Assembly (NCBI RefSeq): GCF_023757625.1
Contig: NZ_JALGBZ010000002.1
Span: 895,623 to 959,622 of the forward strand
Direction of reading: 5' to 3'
DNA length: 64,000 nucleotides
Origin: Halomonas sp. S3-1-1
GTDB taxonomy: Bacteria > Pseudomonadota > Gammaproteobacteria > Pseudomonadales > Halomonadaceae
Part shown: positions 11,052 through 21,035 of the stretch, one piece after another
How the letters are laid out: each line of letters starts with the position of its first letter
Numbering within the stretch: position 1 is the first letter of the stretch
Notes under the pieces: generated by a model
Told to the model about the DNA's origin: nothing
The model's database searches: none
What the model saw: the letters and a program-made list of their open reading frames with translations, nothing else
Program-made: the position numbers and the translations under genes

Positions 11052-12425
11052 ATGCACATACCCGAGGGAGTGACCGCCGTGATCGGCCTGGGCGTTTCGG
11101 GGCGGGCGATTTGCCGCCACCTGACGCGCCTGGGCCGACCCTTTGCGCTGCTCGATACCCGCGCCACGCCGCCCGGGCTGGACGCCTTCAAGGTCGAGTA
11201 CCCGGGCGTTGCCACCTACTGCGGCCCGCTCGACGCGGTCGATTTCAGCCGTGCTTTCGAAGTGGTGATAAGCCCGGGCGTCGATCCGCTCACACCGGGC
11301 CTGGAAGGGCTTTTGGACGAGCACAACCCGGCGACCAACGAGCCCAGGCTTGTCGGCGAAATCGCGCTGTTCAAGCGAGCGGTGAGCGCGCCTGTCGCCG
11401 CTATCACCGGCGCCAACGCCAAATCTACCGTCACGACGCTACTGGGCGAGATGGCCAGGGCCTCGGGCGTCAAAGCCGCGGTGGGTGGTAACCTGGGGAC
11501 CGCGGCACTCGATCTGCTGGAAGCCCATCCTGACGGCGAGCTTTACATTCTCGAGCTTTCGAGTTTTCAGCTCGAAACCACGCCGCGCTTGGGCGCGGCG
11601 GCGGCGGCATTTTTGAACCTGAGCGAAGATCATCTCGACCGCCACGCCACCCTCGAGCGCTACCGCCAGGCGAAGGCGCGTATCTTCATCGATGCAGGGC
11701 TTGCCGTCGTTAATGCCGACGACCCGCTCACTTGGGCTGATGACACCGTTCCGGTCGTGCGCTTTACCGGCGATGCCCCGGGTGAAGGCGAGTGGGGGCT
11801 AGTCACCTTCGAGGGCCACCAGTGGCTTGCCAAGGGAACTGATCGCGTGATGCGCGTTGACGCGCTTGGCATGGCCGGGCGGCACAACTACATGAACGCC
11901 CTAGCGGCGCTGGCACTTGGCGAGGCGCTTGGGTTCTCCCGTGCGCCGATGTGCGCGGTGCTCGAAATGTTCAAGGGCTTACCCCATCGTAGCGAAGTGA
12001 TCGACACCCTGAACGGGGTGCGCTTCGTCAACGACTCCAAGGGTACCAACGTCGGCGCCACACTTGCCGCCATCGAAGGCATCGGCGCTACGCTAGAAGG
12101 CCGGCTGGTGCTGCTGGCCGGCGGCGTCGGTAAGGGGGCGGATTTTACGCCGCTGGCCGCTCCCCTGGCGCGCTATGCCCGCCAGGTGCTGGTGTTCGGC
12201 GCCGACGCCCAGCGTCTCAAGGCCGCCCTGGCGCCGACGGTGGCGGTTCGTGAGGTCGAGACGCTGGAGCAGGCGTTGGAAGCCGCGCTCGAAGTGGCAA
12301 AGTCTGGTGACTGCGTGCTGCTATCGCCGGCCTGCGCGAGTCTGGATCAGTTTGCCAACTACGAGGCGCGCGGTGAGGCGTTTCGCCAGTGGGTGTCACG
12401 ACAACGTAGTGAGGTGAACGCATGA
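11052..12425 (+). CDS. murD: UDP-N-acetylmuramoyl-L-alanine--D-glutamate ligase MurD
   Basis: 457 residues from the ATG at 11052, which has AAGGAG at proper spacing; the frame is open 19 codons further up into the mraY end but without a start site. GLGVSGRAICRHL is the N-terminal nucleotide-fold motif, GANAKSTVTTLL the ATP loop, and NLSEDHLDRH the metal-binding histidine region. MurD adds D-glutamate to UDP-MurNAc-L-Ala. It overlaps ftsW by four bases. Confidence 0.96.
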   Translation: MHIPEGVTAVIGLGVSGRAICRHLTRLGRPFALLDTRATPPGLDAFKVEYPGVATYCGPLDAVDFSRAFEVVISPGVDPLTPGLEGLLDEHNPATNEPRLVGEIALFKRAVSAPVAAITGANAKSTVTTLLGEMARASGVKAAVGGNLGTAALDLLEAHPDGELYILELSSFQLETTPRLGAAAAAFLNLSEDHLDRHATLERYRQAKARIFIDAGLAVVNADDPLTWADDTVPVVRFTGDAPGEGEWGLVTFEGHQWLAKGTDRVMRVDALGMAGRHNYMNALAALALGEALGFSRAPMCAVLEMFKGLPHRSEVIDTLNGVRFVNDSKGTNVGATLAAIEGIGATLEGRLVLLAGGVGKGADFTPLAAPLARYARQVLVFGADAQRLKAALAPTVAVREVETLEQALEAALEVAKSGDCVLLSPACASLDQFANYEARGEAFRQWVSRQRSEVNA

Positions 12426-13603
12426 GCCGGCGCCAGCGCTTCTTGAATGCAATAAGTACGAAAAATCTGCCCTGCGACCTATGGCTGATCGTGGCCGTGG
12501 TTACCCTCGCCGGGCTTGGCTGGGTGATGGTGAGCTCCGCCTCCGTCGGGCTTTTGGAGAACAGCTACTACTACTCACGCCAGCACGCCCTGTTTTTGCT
12601 GGTTTCCGGGGCGGCGTGTCTGTTCATGCTGTGCGTACCGCTGGAGGCCTGGCGCCAAAATGCCTCGCTAATTCTGGTGGCCAGTATTTTCATGCTCGTC
12701 ATGGTGTTGCTGGTAGGCCAGGAGGTCAACGGCAGCAAGCGTTGGATTTCGCTGCCCGGTCCCTTGCCGAGCCTGCAGATCTCCGAGCTTGGCAAGGTGG
12801 GGCTGATTTTCTACATGGCGGCGTTCATGTCGCGCTTCACTTACGAGCTTCGCACCCGTGCGTTCAGCATGTGGCGGCCGATCGCGGTGCTTGCCGTGCC
12901 TGCTGGGCTGCTCTTTTTTGCGCCGGACTTCGGCGGCATGGTGGTTTATACCGTTTGCGTGATCGGCATGCTGATGATGAGCGGCGCCTCGATGGTGCTG
13001 TTGATCGGCAGCGGCGGCGTGCTAGCCTTCGGCGCGGTGATGATGGTCGTGATGGAACCCTACCGCTTGGCGCGCTGGACGAGCTTTCTCGACCCCTGGG
13101 CGGATCAGTTCGCCACCGGCTATCAGCTGACTCAGGCGCTGATCGCCTTTGGCCGCGGCCACATTTCCGGCACCGGCCTTGGCAACAGCGTACAAAAACT
13201 TCATTACCTGCCCGAGGCGCACACCGACTTCATTTTCGCGGTCATCGCCGAGGAGCTGGGTATGATCGGCGCGGTTTGCGTGGTGGCGCTGTTCACGCTG
13301 TTCGTTACCCGCGCGATGCTCATTGGCCGAAAGGCGGAGCTCGCCGGCCACCTTTTTGGCGCCTATGTGAGCTACGGCATCGGCTTCATAATCGCCGCCC
13401 AGGCCTTTATCAACATGGCGGTGAGCTCCGGGCTTTTACCCACCAAGGGGCTGACGCTTCCCTTGATTAGCTACGGCGGCTCGAGCCTTCTGGTCACCGG
13501 CATGATGATCGGCCTGCTGCTGCGCGTGGACGCGGAAACCCGCCACCGCCCGCGGCGCGCCTCTACCCCCTATAAATCACGCTTCGAGCCGCGTTTATCT
13601 TGA
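12422..13603 (+). CDS. ftsW: Septal peptidoglycan glycosyltransferase FtsW
   Basis: 393 residues with about ten membrane segments and the SEDS family signatures KRWI (Lys-Arg-Trp after VNGS), GLGNSVQKLHYLPEAHTDFIF with the catalytic Asp region, and LISYGGSSLLVTG near the C-terminus. FtsW polymerises lipid II at the septum together with FtsI. The ATG overlaps the murD stop (ATGA), and murG follows after 14 bases. Confidence 0.97.
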   Translation: MSRRQRFLNAISTKNLPCDLWLIVAVVTLAGLGWVMVSSASVGLLENSYYYSRQHALFLLVSGAACLFMLCVPLEAWRQNASLILVASIFMLVMVLLVGQEVNGSKRWISLPGPLPSLQISELGKVGLIFYMAAFMSRFTYELRTRAFSMWRPIAVLAVPAGLLFFAPDFGGMVVYTVCVIGMLMMSGASMVLLIGSGGVLAFGAVMMVVMEPYRLARWTSFLDPWADQFATGYQLTQALIAFGRGHISGTGLGNSVQKLHYLPEAHTDFIFAVIAEELGMIGAVCVVALFTLFVTRAMLIGRKAELAGHLFGAYVSYGIGFIIAAQAFINMAVSSGLLPTKGLTLPLISYGGSSLLVTGMMIGLLLRVDAETRHRPRRASTPYKSRFEPRLS

Positions 13604-13617
13604 GTAAGGAGTCGTTT

Positions 13618-14715
13618 GTGACGACGAACGCACGTCGACGCATGTTAATCATGGCCGGCGGGACCGGCGGCCACGTCATCCCCGCGCTGTCACTCGCCCA
13701 AGCACTCATGGCCCAAAACGTGGAAGTACAGTGGCTGGGTAGTCCCCGCGGTATCGAGAACCGTCTGGTGCCGGAAACCGGCATACCGCTCAATACCGTG
13801 GCGATCAGCGGGCTTCGCGGGAAGGGGGTGGCGGGCTGGCTCAAGGCGCCGCTGAATTTGAGCCGCGCCGTGCTGGATGCCCGCCGCGTCATCAAGCGCT
13901 TCAAGCCGGACGTCGTTGTGGGTCTGGGCGGCTTCGCCAGTGGCCCCGGCGGGCTTGCGGCCAAACTCTGCGGCGTACCGCTGGTGATCCACGAGCAAAA
14001 CGCCGTGGCGGGGTTAACCAATCGGGTACTGTCGCGGCTGGCCAGCAAAACCTACGCCGCCTTCGACAATGCCTTTGGCCCCCGAGCCGAGGTGATCGGC
14101 AACCCCGTGCGCGGCCAAATCGCCGCGCTTGGCGAGACCCCGCGCACCGCTGTGGAGTTCAGCACGCGCCCGCTTAGAATGCTGGTGGTGGGCGGCTCGC
14201 TCGGGGCGGTCGCCCTCAACGAGCGCCTGCCGGTAGCGCTGGCAGCACTCGGCGAGGGTAATCGCCCCGAGGTATGGCACCAGGCGGGGCGGGAGCGCGA
14301 CGCGGCGACACTCGAGAGCTATCAAGCGCTTGGCGTAAAGGCACGGGTCGAGCCATTCATCAATGATATGGCGGCGGCCTACAACTGGGCGGACTTGGTC
14401 GTTTGCCGCGCCGGCGCCCTGACCGTGGCGGAGCTTGCCGCGGCGGCCAAACCGGCGCTGTTGGTGCCGTTTCCCTTCGCCGTGGACGATCATCAGCGTG
14501 TCAACGCCGAGGTGCTGGTCGAGGCCGGGGCGGCGCGCTGCGTGGTGCAAAGTGAGCTGACCCCGGAGCGGCTGACCGCGCTTTTGGACGAGCTACTGAC
14601 CCGTGACACCCTGGTCGAGATGGCCGCTTGCGCGCGCCAGGCGGCGCACCTGGACGCTTTGGAGCGTTTGACGGCAGGATGCCTTTCGTTAGTGAAGCAA
14701 GGAGATTCGGCGTGA
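13618..14715 (+). CDS. murG: UDP-GlcNAc:lipid I GlcNAc transferase MurG
   Basis: 365 residues. I chose the GTG at 13618 because AAGGAG lies 7 bases before it; a TTG six codons upstream overlaps ftsW and would place the ribosome site inside the coding region. [13 protein letters not shown] is the first glycine-rich loop, [11 protein letters not shown] and [12 protein letters not shown] follow, and [11 protein letters not shown] with FPFAVDDHQ forms the donor site. MurG converts lipid I into lipid II on the cytoplasmic face of the inner membrane. The stop overlaps the murC start (GTGA). Confidence 0.96.
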   Translation: MTTNARRRMLIMAGGTGGHVIPALSLAQALMAQNVEVQWLGSPRGIENRLVPETGIPLNTVAISGLRGKGVAGWLKAPLNLSRAVLDARRVIKRFKPDVVVGLGGFASGPGGLAAKLCGVPLVIHEQNAVAGLTNRVLSRLASKTYAAFDNAFGPRAEVIGNPVRGQIAALGETPRTAVEFSTRPLRMLVVGGSLGAVALNERLPVALAALGEGNRPEVWHQAGRERDAATLESYQALGVKARVEPFINDMAAAYNWADLVVCRAGALTVAELAAAAKPALLVPFPFAVDDHQRVNAEVLVEAGAARCVVQSELTPERLTALLDELLTRDTLVEMAACARQAAHLDALERLTAGCLSLVKQGDSA

Positions 14716-16181
14716 CCGATATGATTACCGACAAGCCATCGCACAGCGTACGCCCCAGCGGCCCCGGCATGCGGCGCATCAAGCGCCTGCACTTCGTGGG
14801 CATTGGCGGGGCGGGCATGTGCGGTATCGCCGAAGTGCTCGCCAATCAGGGCTACGCGGTCAGCGGTAGCGACATGCGCGTGTCGACCGTTATCGAGCGC
14901 CTGCGCGGCTGCGGCGTCGAGGTCTTCATCGGCCACGCCGAGCAGAACGTTCAAGGCGCCGACGTCGTGGTGGTGTCGAGTGCGATCGACGAGACCAACC
15001 CGGAAATCCGCTGGGCCCACGAGCACCGGGTGCCGGTAGTGCGCCGCGCCGAAATGCTTGCCGAGCTGATGCGCTTTCGCCACGGCATCGCAGTGGCCGG
15101 CACCCACGGCAAAACGACCACCACGAGCCTCACCGCAACGCTTTTGGCCGAAGGCGGGCTCGACCCGACCTTCGTGATCGGCGGCAAGCTCACCAGCGCC
15201 GGCGCCAACGCGCGCTTGGGTGAAGGTGATTACCTGGTGGCAGAGGCGGACGAGTCCGATGCGTCGTTTTTGCACCTGCAGCCGATGGTCTCGATCGTCA
15301 CCAACATCGACGCCGACCACATGGCGACCTACGGCAACGACTTCGAGCGGCTCAAGACCACCTTCATCGAGTTTCTGCACAACCTGCCGTTCTACGGCCT
15401 TGCGGTACTCTGCACTGACGACCCGCACGTTCAGGGCCTGTGTGAGCAGGTCAAGCGCCAGTTCGTGACCTACGGCTTTAACGAGGAGGCGGACTACCGC
15501 ATTACCGATTTCAGCCAGCGCGAAGGCGAGGTGAGCTTCACCGCGCAACGGCCCGACGGCGCCGCCCCGCTTGACGTGCGCTTGGCGATGCCTGGCCGCC
15601 ACAACGCGCAGAACGCCATGGCGGCGATCGTAGTAGCCACCGACGCCGGCGTCAGCGACGAGGCGATTCTCGCGGGCCTGGCGAGTTTTGCCGGGGTTGG
15701 ACGCCGCTTTCAGGTACACGGCCACTTTCCCGCGCCGAATCAAGGCGGCGAGGTCATGCTGGTGGACGACTACGGCCACCACCCGCGGGAAGTCGACATG
15801 GTGATTCAGGCAGTGCGCGCGGGCTGGCCCAAACGGCGGCTGGTGATGTTGTACCAGCCGCACCGCTATAGCCGCACACGCGACTTGTTCGAGGACTTCG
15901 TGCGCGTACTCTCCCAGGTCGATACGCTGGTGCTATTGGACGTCTACAGCGCTGGCGAGGCGGTGATTCCAGGCGCGGAAGGGCGAACGCTTGCCGGCTC
16001 CATTCGCCAGCGCGGTGAGGTCGATCCGCTGTTCGTCGAGCACAAACAGGAACTGGCGGCGCTTTTGAAACGGGTGCTGCGCCCGGACGACATTTTGATT
16101 ACTCAGGGCGCCGGGGACGTCGGCGGTATTTCGCTGGCGCTGGCGAAGGCCGGGCTTGCGTTGGATGAGGTTGAACTATGA
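14712..16181 (+). CDS. murC: UDP-N-acetylmuramate--L-alanine ligase MurC
   Basis: 489 residues from the GTG at 14712, preceded by AAGGAG; an ATG three codons later is the alternative. [16 protein letters not shown] is the N-terminal UDP-binding loop, [12 protein letters not shown] the ATP loop, and [12 protein letters not shown] the C-terminal domain motif. MurC starts the stem peptide by adding L-alanine to UDP-MurNAc. Start and stop overlap murG and ddl by four bases each. Confidence 0.97.
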   Translation: MTDMITDKPSHSVRPSGPGMRRIKRLHFVGIGGAGMCGIAEVLANQGYAVSGSDMRVSTVIERLRGCGVEVFIGHAEQNVQGADVVVVSSAIDETNPEIRWAHEHRVPVVRRAEMLAELMRFRHGIAVAGTHGKTTTTSLTATLLAEGGLDPTFVIGGKLTSAGANARLGEGDYLVAEADESDASFLHLQPMVSIVTNIDADHMATYGNDFERLKTTFIEFLHNLPFYGLAVLCTDDPHVQGLCEQVKRQFVTYGFNEEADYRITDFSQREGEVSFTAQRPDGAAPLDVRLAMPGRHNAQNAMAAIVVATDAGVSDEAILAGLASFAGVGRRFQVHGHFPAPNQGGEVMLVDDYGHHPREVDMVIQAVRAGWPKRRLVMLYQPHRYSRTRDLFEDFVRVLSQVDTLVLLDVYSAGEAVIPGAEGRTLAGSIRQRGEVDPLFVEHKQELAALLKRVLRPDDILITQGAGDVGGISLALAKAGLALDEVEL

Positions 16182-17113
16182 GCGTAACGGCAGTGGGCAG
16201 CGCGACAGATAACGTGGTGGTGGTGGTGGTGCTGGGCGGCACGTCCGGCGAGCGCGAGGTGTCACTCAAAAGTGGTGCGGCGGTCCTGGAGGCGCTCAAG
16301 CGTCAGGGCGTCAACGCCCAGGGGTACGACCCGCGCGAGGGCGGGCTTGCCGGGCTGGAAGCGCTGGCACCCTCAAAAGTGTTCATCGCGCTTCACGGGC
16401 GCGGCGGCGAGGACGGTACCCTGCAAGGGGCGCTGGAGCTTTTGAATATCCCTTACACCGGCAGCGGCGTACTCGCCTCGGCGCTCGGTATGGACAAGGA
16501 GCGCACCAAGCAGGTGTGGCGCGCCCAGGGTCTGCCGACGCCGGAGAGCATCACGCTAAGTGACGACGCCGACTGGTCGGCGGTGGTCGATGCGCTGAGT
16601 CTGCCGATGATCGTCAAGCCGGTACACGAGGGCTCGACGCTGGGCATCAGCATCGTCAAAAGCCAGGCCGAGCTCAAAGCCGCCTACACGGAGGCGGCCC
16701 GCTTCGACGCCCAGGTGATGGCCGAGCGCTTCATCGAAGGCGAGGAGTACACCGTCGCGATTCTGGGCGAACAAACGCTGCCCGCCATTCGCGTGGAGGT
16801 ACCCGGCGGGTTTTATGACTACGAAGCCAAGTACCACTCGAACACCACGCTTTACCATTTGCCCTGCGGGCTTTCTGATGCCGACGAGCAGGCGCTGGCG
16901 GCGCTGTGCCTAAAGGCGTTTCGCGCCATGGGCGGCCGCGGTTGGGGCCGTATCGACGTGATGCGCGACAAGGACGGCGCGTTCTGGCTCATCGAGGTCA
17001 ACACCGTGCCCGGCATGACCGATCACAGCCTCGTACCCCAGGCGGCGGCTCACGCCGGCATCGGCTTCGACGAGCTGGTCCTCGACATTCTCCAGACCGC
17101 CGCAGCCCGGTGA
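16178..17113 (+). CDS. ddlB: D-alanine--D-alanine ligase
   Basis: 311 residues, the size of the DdlB type found in dcw clusters. Typical elements are [15 protein letters not shown] near the N-terminus, [32 protein letters not shown] in the ATP-grasp domain, and the C-terminal [19 protein letters not shown]. It joins two D-alanines for MurF. Four-base overlap with murC; ftsQ follows after 22 bases. Confidence 0.97.
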   Translation: MSVTAVGSATDNVVVVVVLGGTSGEREVSLKSGAAVLEALKRQGVNAQGYDPREGGLAGLEALAPSKVFIALHGRGGEDGTLQGALELLNIPYTGSGVLASALGMDKERTKQVWRAQGLPTPESITLSDDADWSAVVDALSLPMIVKPVHEGSTLGISIVKSQAELKAAYTEAARFDAQVMAERFIEGEEYTVAILGEQTLPAIRVEVPGGFYDYEAKYHSNTTLYHLPCGLSDADEQALAALCLKAFRAMGGRGWGRIDVMRDKDGAFWLIEVNTVPGMTDHSLVPQAAAHAGIGFDELVLDILQTAAAR

Positions 17114-17135
17114 GACGTTCCGGTGAAGAAACCAT

Positions 17136-17849
17136 ATGAAAAAGCGTAACGCCTGGCTTGGGATCGTACTGCTCGCGCTGCTGCTCGGCGGCGGGGGCAG
17201 GGCGCTGTGGCTCTGGCTCGACCGGCCCATCGAGCGCGTCTCGATTCGCGGCGAGTGGGAGTATGTCAGCGCCGACTATCTGCGCACCCAGCTGGCGCCG
17301 CTGGTACAAAACGCCACTTGGCTATCGGCGGATCTTGGCGAGCTTCGTGAGCGCGCACTCACCATCGGCTGGCTTTTCGAGGTGCGTATCTCGCGTGAGT
17401 GGCCCAACGCGCTGGTGTTCGAACTCGTCGAGCAGCAGCCGATCGCGCGCTGGAACGACGATTTCCTGCTCAACCCGGAAGGCGAGCCCTTCGCGTTTGC
17501 CCCTCTCGAGGTGCCGCCGAACCTCCCCGACCTGGCGGGTCCCGTGGGCAGCAGTGAAGAGGTGCTCGACTACTACCAGCGCCTGACGAACCACTTCGCG
17601 ACATTGTCACTTTCGCTTTCTCAGCTGCGTCTCGAGCCGCGCGGTGCCTGGCGGCTCCAGCTCGATAACGGTGCTTGGGTGATGCTTGGGCGGCGCGAAC
17701 ACGGCACGCGTTTGGCGCGGCTCACCGCCTCATGGCAGCGCGAGCTTTCGCGTCAGGGCGACCAGATTCGCTATATCGATTTGCGCTATCCCAACGGTGT
17801 GGCGGTCGCTTGGCACGGCGAAACCGAATTCGACGGCGGCGAAGAGTAG
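17136..17849 (+). CDS. ftsQ: Cell division protein FtsQ
   Basis: 237 residues. A short cytoplasmic tail (KKRN) is followed by one membrane segment (about 5-25), then the POTRA domain beginning IERVSIRGEWEYV and the FtsQ beta domain. FtsQ links early and late division proteins and binds FtsB and FtsL in the periplasm. Unlike most dcw clusters, in which ftsA follows within a few bases, here ftsQ is followed by a gene-free gap of 506 bases. Confidence 0.94.
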   Translation: MKKRNAWLGIVLLALLLGGGGRALWLWLDRPIERVSIRGEWEYVSADYLRTQLAPLVQNATWLSADLGELRERALTIGWLFEVRISREWPNALVFELVEQQPIARWNDDFLLNPEGEPFAFAPLEVPPNLPDLAGPVGSSEEVLDYYQRLTNHFATLSLSLSQLRLEPRGAWRLQLDNGAWVMLGRREHGTRLARLTASWQRELSRQGDQIRYIDLRYPNGVAVAWHGETEFDGGEE

Positions 17850-17864
17850 CGACACCTTCATTAT

Positions 17865-17883
17865 TAAACGTTGCCGACGTTTA
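17865..17883. repeat. Inverted repeat in the ftsQ-ftsA gap
   Basis: TAAACGT, spacer TGCCG, ACGTTTA: perfect 7-base arms just 15 bases after the ftsQ stop. No T tract follows, so a protein-binding site or a weak attenuator is as likely as a terminator. Confidence 0.5.
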
Positions 17884-18199
17884 CTTAAAAGTGAGCGTTT
17901 GCCAACAAGGAAAAGCCATTACTGGGGTTTAAATTCTTCGCCAAGCCCATTATCGTGGGCGGGACCAGTCGTATATTGGTGGACGTTTCTATATGATGGC
18001 TTTCGAGCGTCTCTTATAACGCGTTTTGGCCAGTCAAGCGGTTCAAGACGAGAGATGATCGAGTTGGGGCGGCTTTAACGGGGGATGCGTTCAAGCTCGC
18101 TTTTTATAAAAGCATGTATAAATAAACATGTGTTGGCGTCGATGTACAGTGTGTTTTAGAGAAAAGTCGTGATAGTGGTGATGATTTGTTTTTAACAAG

Positions 18200-18213
18200 G
18201 CGTTTATAAACGC
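18200..18213. repeat. 14-base perfect palindrome in the ftsQ-ftsA gap
   Basis: GCGTTTATAAACGC reads the same on both strands, with no spacer. The form fits a dimeric regulator's operator. It shares the core CGTTTAT with the other repeat at 18289-18320. Confidence 0.5.
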
Positions 18214-18288
18214 GGCGCTTTTTGGATTTAACGGGTCAGGCAGACGCCCCTGATCGTTTCATCCGATCCATATTGATGTTCATTGGTA

Positions 18289-18320
18289 GATAAACGGTTG
18301 CCGACCATCGATCGTTTATC
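18289..18320. repeat. Spaced inverted repeat shortly upstream of ftsA
   Basis: GATAAACG (18289-18296) and CGTTTATC (18313-18320) face each other across 16 bases, ending about 35 bases before the ftsA start. The placement next to the ribosome site would allow control of ftsAZ transcription or translation. Confidence 0.45.
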
Positions 18321-18355
18321 GGTTAAAAGATTACTATAAGGAGATAACCCGACTC

Positions 18356-19645
18356 ATGGCAGGCTCACCCAACGCATCCAATATGGTTGTCGGGCTGGAC
18401 ATTGGAACGTCCAAGGTCGTCGCGATTGTCGGTCAACCCACCGACGATGGCGGCATCGAAATTGCGGGTATAGGTTCTCACCCATCAAGGGGAATGAAGC
18501 GCGGCGTCGTGATCAATATCGAATCGACGGTTCAATCGATTCAGCGGGCGGTCGAAGAAGCCGAGCTCATGGCCGGCTGCGATATTCATTCGGTCTACGT
18601 CGGCGTTGCCGGTAGTCATATTAGCTCGATGAATTCAGATGGCGTCGTTGCGATCAAGGAACGCGAAGTCACTCCTTCTGACATTGATCGTGTTATCGAC
18701 TCGGCCCGCGCCCGTGCGATTTCCGAAGGTCAGCGGGTGCTTCACGTGCTGCCCCAGGAGTTCTCAATCGATGCCCAGGGCGGTATTCGCGAGCCGCTGG
18801 GTATGTCCGGCGTGCGCCTGGAGGCGCAGGTGCACCTGGTCACCGCGGCTTTGAACGCGGTGCAAAATATCGAGAAGTGCGTGCGCCGTTGTGGGCTGGA
18901 AGTCGACGCCATCATTTTGGAGCAGTTGGCCTCCAGCATGGCGGTACTGACCGAAGACGAGCGCGAGCTGGGCGTTTGCATGGTGGATATCGGTGGGGGA
19001 ACGACCGATATGGCCATTTTCAGCGAAGGGGCGATTCGCCATACGGCGGTCATTCCCATCGCCGGTGACCAGGTCACCAACGATATTGCGATGGCGCTTC
19101 GAACGCCGACGCAGCACGCCGAGGAGATCAAGGTCAAGTACGCTTGCGCGCTGACCCAGCTGGCCGCAAGCGATGAAATGATCAAGGTACCAAGCGTTGG
19201 CGATCGAGCGTCGCGCGACCTTTCGCGCCAGGCATTGGCGGAAGTGGTCGAGCCGCGCTACGAAGAGCTCTTTACGCTGGTACGCGATGAATTACGCCGT
19301 AGTGGCTACGAAGACATGGTGGCCGCCGGGGTCGTGTTGACCGGCGGCACATCGCGCATGGAAGGGGTGAGTGAGCTGGCGGAGGAGATCTTCCATATGC
19401 CGGTGCGTATCGCCTGCCCGCAGAACGTGCGGGGATTGGCGGACGTGGTTCGCAATCCCATCTATGCGACAGGCGTTGGGCTTTTGCACTATGCACTGCA
19501 GGAGTCCCGCCACGGACAGGGTCTTGAGAGCCATGGACGGGCAAGCGCACCCCACAAGGGGCGCGGCGAGCACGTCCAGCGTGATAGCAGGGACGATCAT
19601 TCGGCGCTAGCGAAAATCAAAGGCTGGTTCAAAGGAAATTTCTGA
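18356..19645 (+). CDS. ftsA: Cell division protein FtsA
   Basis: 429 residues. The actin-like fold is seen in [15 protein letters not shown] (phosphate 1), [13 protein letters not shown] (phosphate 2) and [14 protein letters not shown] (adenosine loop). The C-terminus ends in the amphipathic membrane-targeting helix [10 protein letters not shown]. FtsA anchors FtsZ filaments to the inner membrane and recruits later division proteins. TAAGGAG precedes the ATG with a fairly long 12-base spacer. ftsZ follows 34 bases on. Confidence 0.97.
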   Translation: MAGSPNASNMVVGLDIGTSKVVAIVGQPTDDGGIEIAGIGSHPSRGMKRGVVINIESTVQSIQRAVEEAELMAGCDIHSVYVGVAGSHISSMNSDGVVAIKEREVTPSDIDRVIDSARARAISEGQRVLHVLPQEFSIDAQGGIREPLGMSGVRLEAQVHLVTAALNAVQNIEKCVRRCGLEVDAIILEQLASSMAVLTEDERELGVCMVDIGGGTTDMAIFSEGAIRHTAVIPIAGDQVTNDIAMALRTPTQHAEEIKVKYACALTQLAASDEMIKVPSVGDRASRDLSRQALAEVVEPRYEELFTLVRDELRRSGYEDMVAAGVVLTGGTSRMEGVSELAEEIFHMPVRIACPQNVRGLADVVRNPIYATGVGLLHYALQESRHGQGLESHGRASAPHKGRGEHVQRDSRDDHSALAKIKGWFKGNF

Positions 19646-19679
19646 TAGGGCCGCAAGCGCGGTTCAGGAGACGGGGCTT

Positions 19680-20855
19680 ATGTTCGAATTGGTAGATAAC
19701 GCACCCTCGAGCAGTGCGGTCATCAAAGTAGTGGGTGTGGGCGGCGGTGGCGGTAACGCCGTCAACCACATGGTGGAAAGCAACATCGAAGGCGTCGAGT
19801 TCATCTGCGCCAATACCGATGCCCAGGCGCTCAAGCGCGTTTCCGCCAAAACGGTTTTGCAGCTGGGCGGCGAAATCACCAAGGGTCTTGGGGCCGGGGC
19901 GAACCCGGAAGTCGGGCGCCAGGCCGCGATGGAAGATCGCGAGCGTATAGCCGAGCTTCTCGACGGTGCAGACATGGTGTTCATCACCGCCGGCATGGGT
20001 GGCGGTACCGGTACCGGCGGCGCGCCGGTGGTGGCGCAGGTTGCCAAGGAGTTGGGGATTCTAACGGTGGCGGTGGTCACGCGTCCGTTCCCTTTCGAGG
20101 GGCCCAAGCGTATGCGCGCTGCTGAAGAGGGCATGAAAGAGCTCTCCGAACACGTCGACTCGCTGATCACCATTCCCAACGAGAAGCTGCTGTCGGTGTT
20201 GGGTAAGAACGCCACGCTCTTGACCGCCTTCAGCGCGGCCAACGACGTGCTGCTTGGCGCCGTTCAAGGCATTGCCGAGCTGATCACCAGCCCCGGTATC
20301 ATCAACGTCGACTTCGCCGACGTGCGCACGGTCATGTCCGAGATGGGCATGGCGATGATGGGTACTGGCGGGGCTACCGGCGAGAACCGCGCTCGCGAAG
20401 CCGCCGAAAAGGCGATTCGAAGCCCCCTGCTCGAGGATATCGACCTGCACGGTGCTCGCGGTATTCTGGTCAACATCACCGCTGGCCCGGATCTGTCGAT
20501 CGGCGAGTTCAACGATGTCGGCGCAACGGTTCAGGAGTTCGCCTCTCAGGAAGCGACCATCGTGGTGGGCACCTCCATTGATATGGAAATGTCCGACGAG
20601 CTGCGCGTGACCGTAGTCGCCGCGGGCCTCGACGGCACCAAGCCCAAGCAGGCTGCCCGCGAGCCGGCTCGCCGCGCTGCTTCCGAGCCTGCCGATTACC
20701 GCAAAATGCAGCAGCCGACCGTCACGCGTCAGCAGTCCGCGGCCCGCGCCGAAGCTCAGGAGTCTGCGCCTAAACCGCGTGCCGAGAAGCGCCGGTCCGC
20801 CGAGTCCGACGACTATCTGGACATCCCCGCGTTTTTGCGCCGTCAGGCGGACTGA
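19680..20855 (+). CDS. ftsZ: Cell division GTPase FtsZ
   Basis: 391 residues. The tubulin signature [15 protein letters not shown] is at about residues 104-118, with [13 protein letters not shown] in the N-terminal GTP-binding region. A variable Ala/Arg/Glu-rich linker (about 320-375) leads to the conserved C-terminal peptide [13 protein letters not shown] that binds FtsA and ZipA. FtsZ polymerises into the division ring. It closes the dcw cluster and is followed by a strong hairpin. Confidence 0.98.
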   Translation: MFELVDNAPSSSAVIKVVGVGGGGGNAVNHMVESNIEGVEFICANTDAQALKRVSAKTVLQLGGEITKGLGAGANPEVGRQAAMEDRERIAELLDGADMVFITAGMGGGTGTGGAPVVAQVAKELGILTVAVVTRPFPFEGPKRMRAAEEGMKELSEHVDSLITIPNEKLLSVLGKNATLLTAFSAANDVLLGAVQGIAELITSPGIINVDFADVRTVMSEMGMAMMGTGGATGENRAREAAEKAIRSPLLEDIDLHGARGILVNITAGPDLSIGEFNDVGATVQEFASQEATIVVGTSIDMEMSDELRVTVVAAGLDGTKPKQAAREPARRAASEPADYRKMQQPTVTRQQSAARAEAQESAPKPRAEKRRSAESDDYLDIPAFLRRQAD

Positions 20856-20900
20856 TTCAAACGGCAGTCGGCTTTACATGACAGTGCTTTAAACGGCTGG

Positions 20901-20938
20901 CGAGCGTTTTAACCGAGAAAACTTGGTTAAAACGCTCG
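20901..20938 (+). terminator. Perfect 14-base inverted repeat between ftsZ and lpxC
   Basis: CGAGCGTTTTAACC (20901-20914) and GGTTAAAACGCTCG (20925-20938) pair fully across a 10-base loop, followed by TTTG. It probably ends the ftsZ transcript. The T run after the stem is short and the stem is AT-rich inside, so it may also act as an operator or an attenuator for lpxC. Confidence 0.55.
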
Positions 20939-20939
20939 T

Positions 20940-20969
20940 TTGCTGTTAAAGTAAACACTGTTCGATAAC
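20940..20969 (+). promoter_or_regulatory. Possible lpxC promoter
   Basis: TTGCTG (20940-20945) and GATAAC (20964-20969) are spaced by 18 bases directly after the ftsZ hairpin and about 65 bases before lpxC. The match to sigma-70 consensus is moderate. lpxC has its own promoter in many gammaproteobacteria. Confidence 0.35.
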
Positions 20970-21035
20970 TTCCCTTTTCTACGGTCGGCGTCGGTTCCTT
21001 GCCGAAGGCCCCGTTATAAGAGTTCTACCACGCCC

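Larger units (their letters stand above)
17850..18355 (+). promoter_or_regulatory. Long AT-rich intergenic region upstream of ftsA
   Basis: No credible gene lies here; the only longer open frame starts inside ftsQ in another frame and shows no coding bias. The stretch is much richer in A and T than the flanking genes. It has three exact inverted repeats: TAAACGT/ACGTTTA (17865-17883), GCGTTTATAAACGC (18200-18213) and GATAAACG/CGTTTATC (18289-18320). It also has three copies of a CG(N)TTGCC(A/G)AC-like motif at 17869, 17896 and 18295. The ftsA ribosome site TAAGGAG lies at about 18337. I infer a promoter and operator region that lets ftsA-ftsZ be transcribed apart from the upstream cluster. 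Confidence 0.6.

Noticed and set aside
17686..18078. 130-codon plus-strand frame extending from ftsQ into the gap before ftsA
   Set aside because: Starts inside ftsQ in another frame, and has no domain or codon bias past the ftsQ stop.
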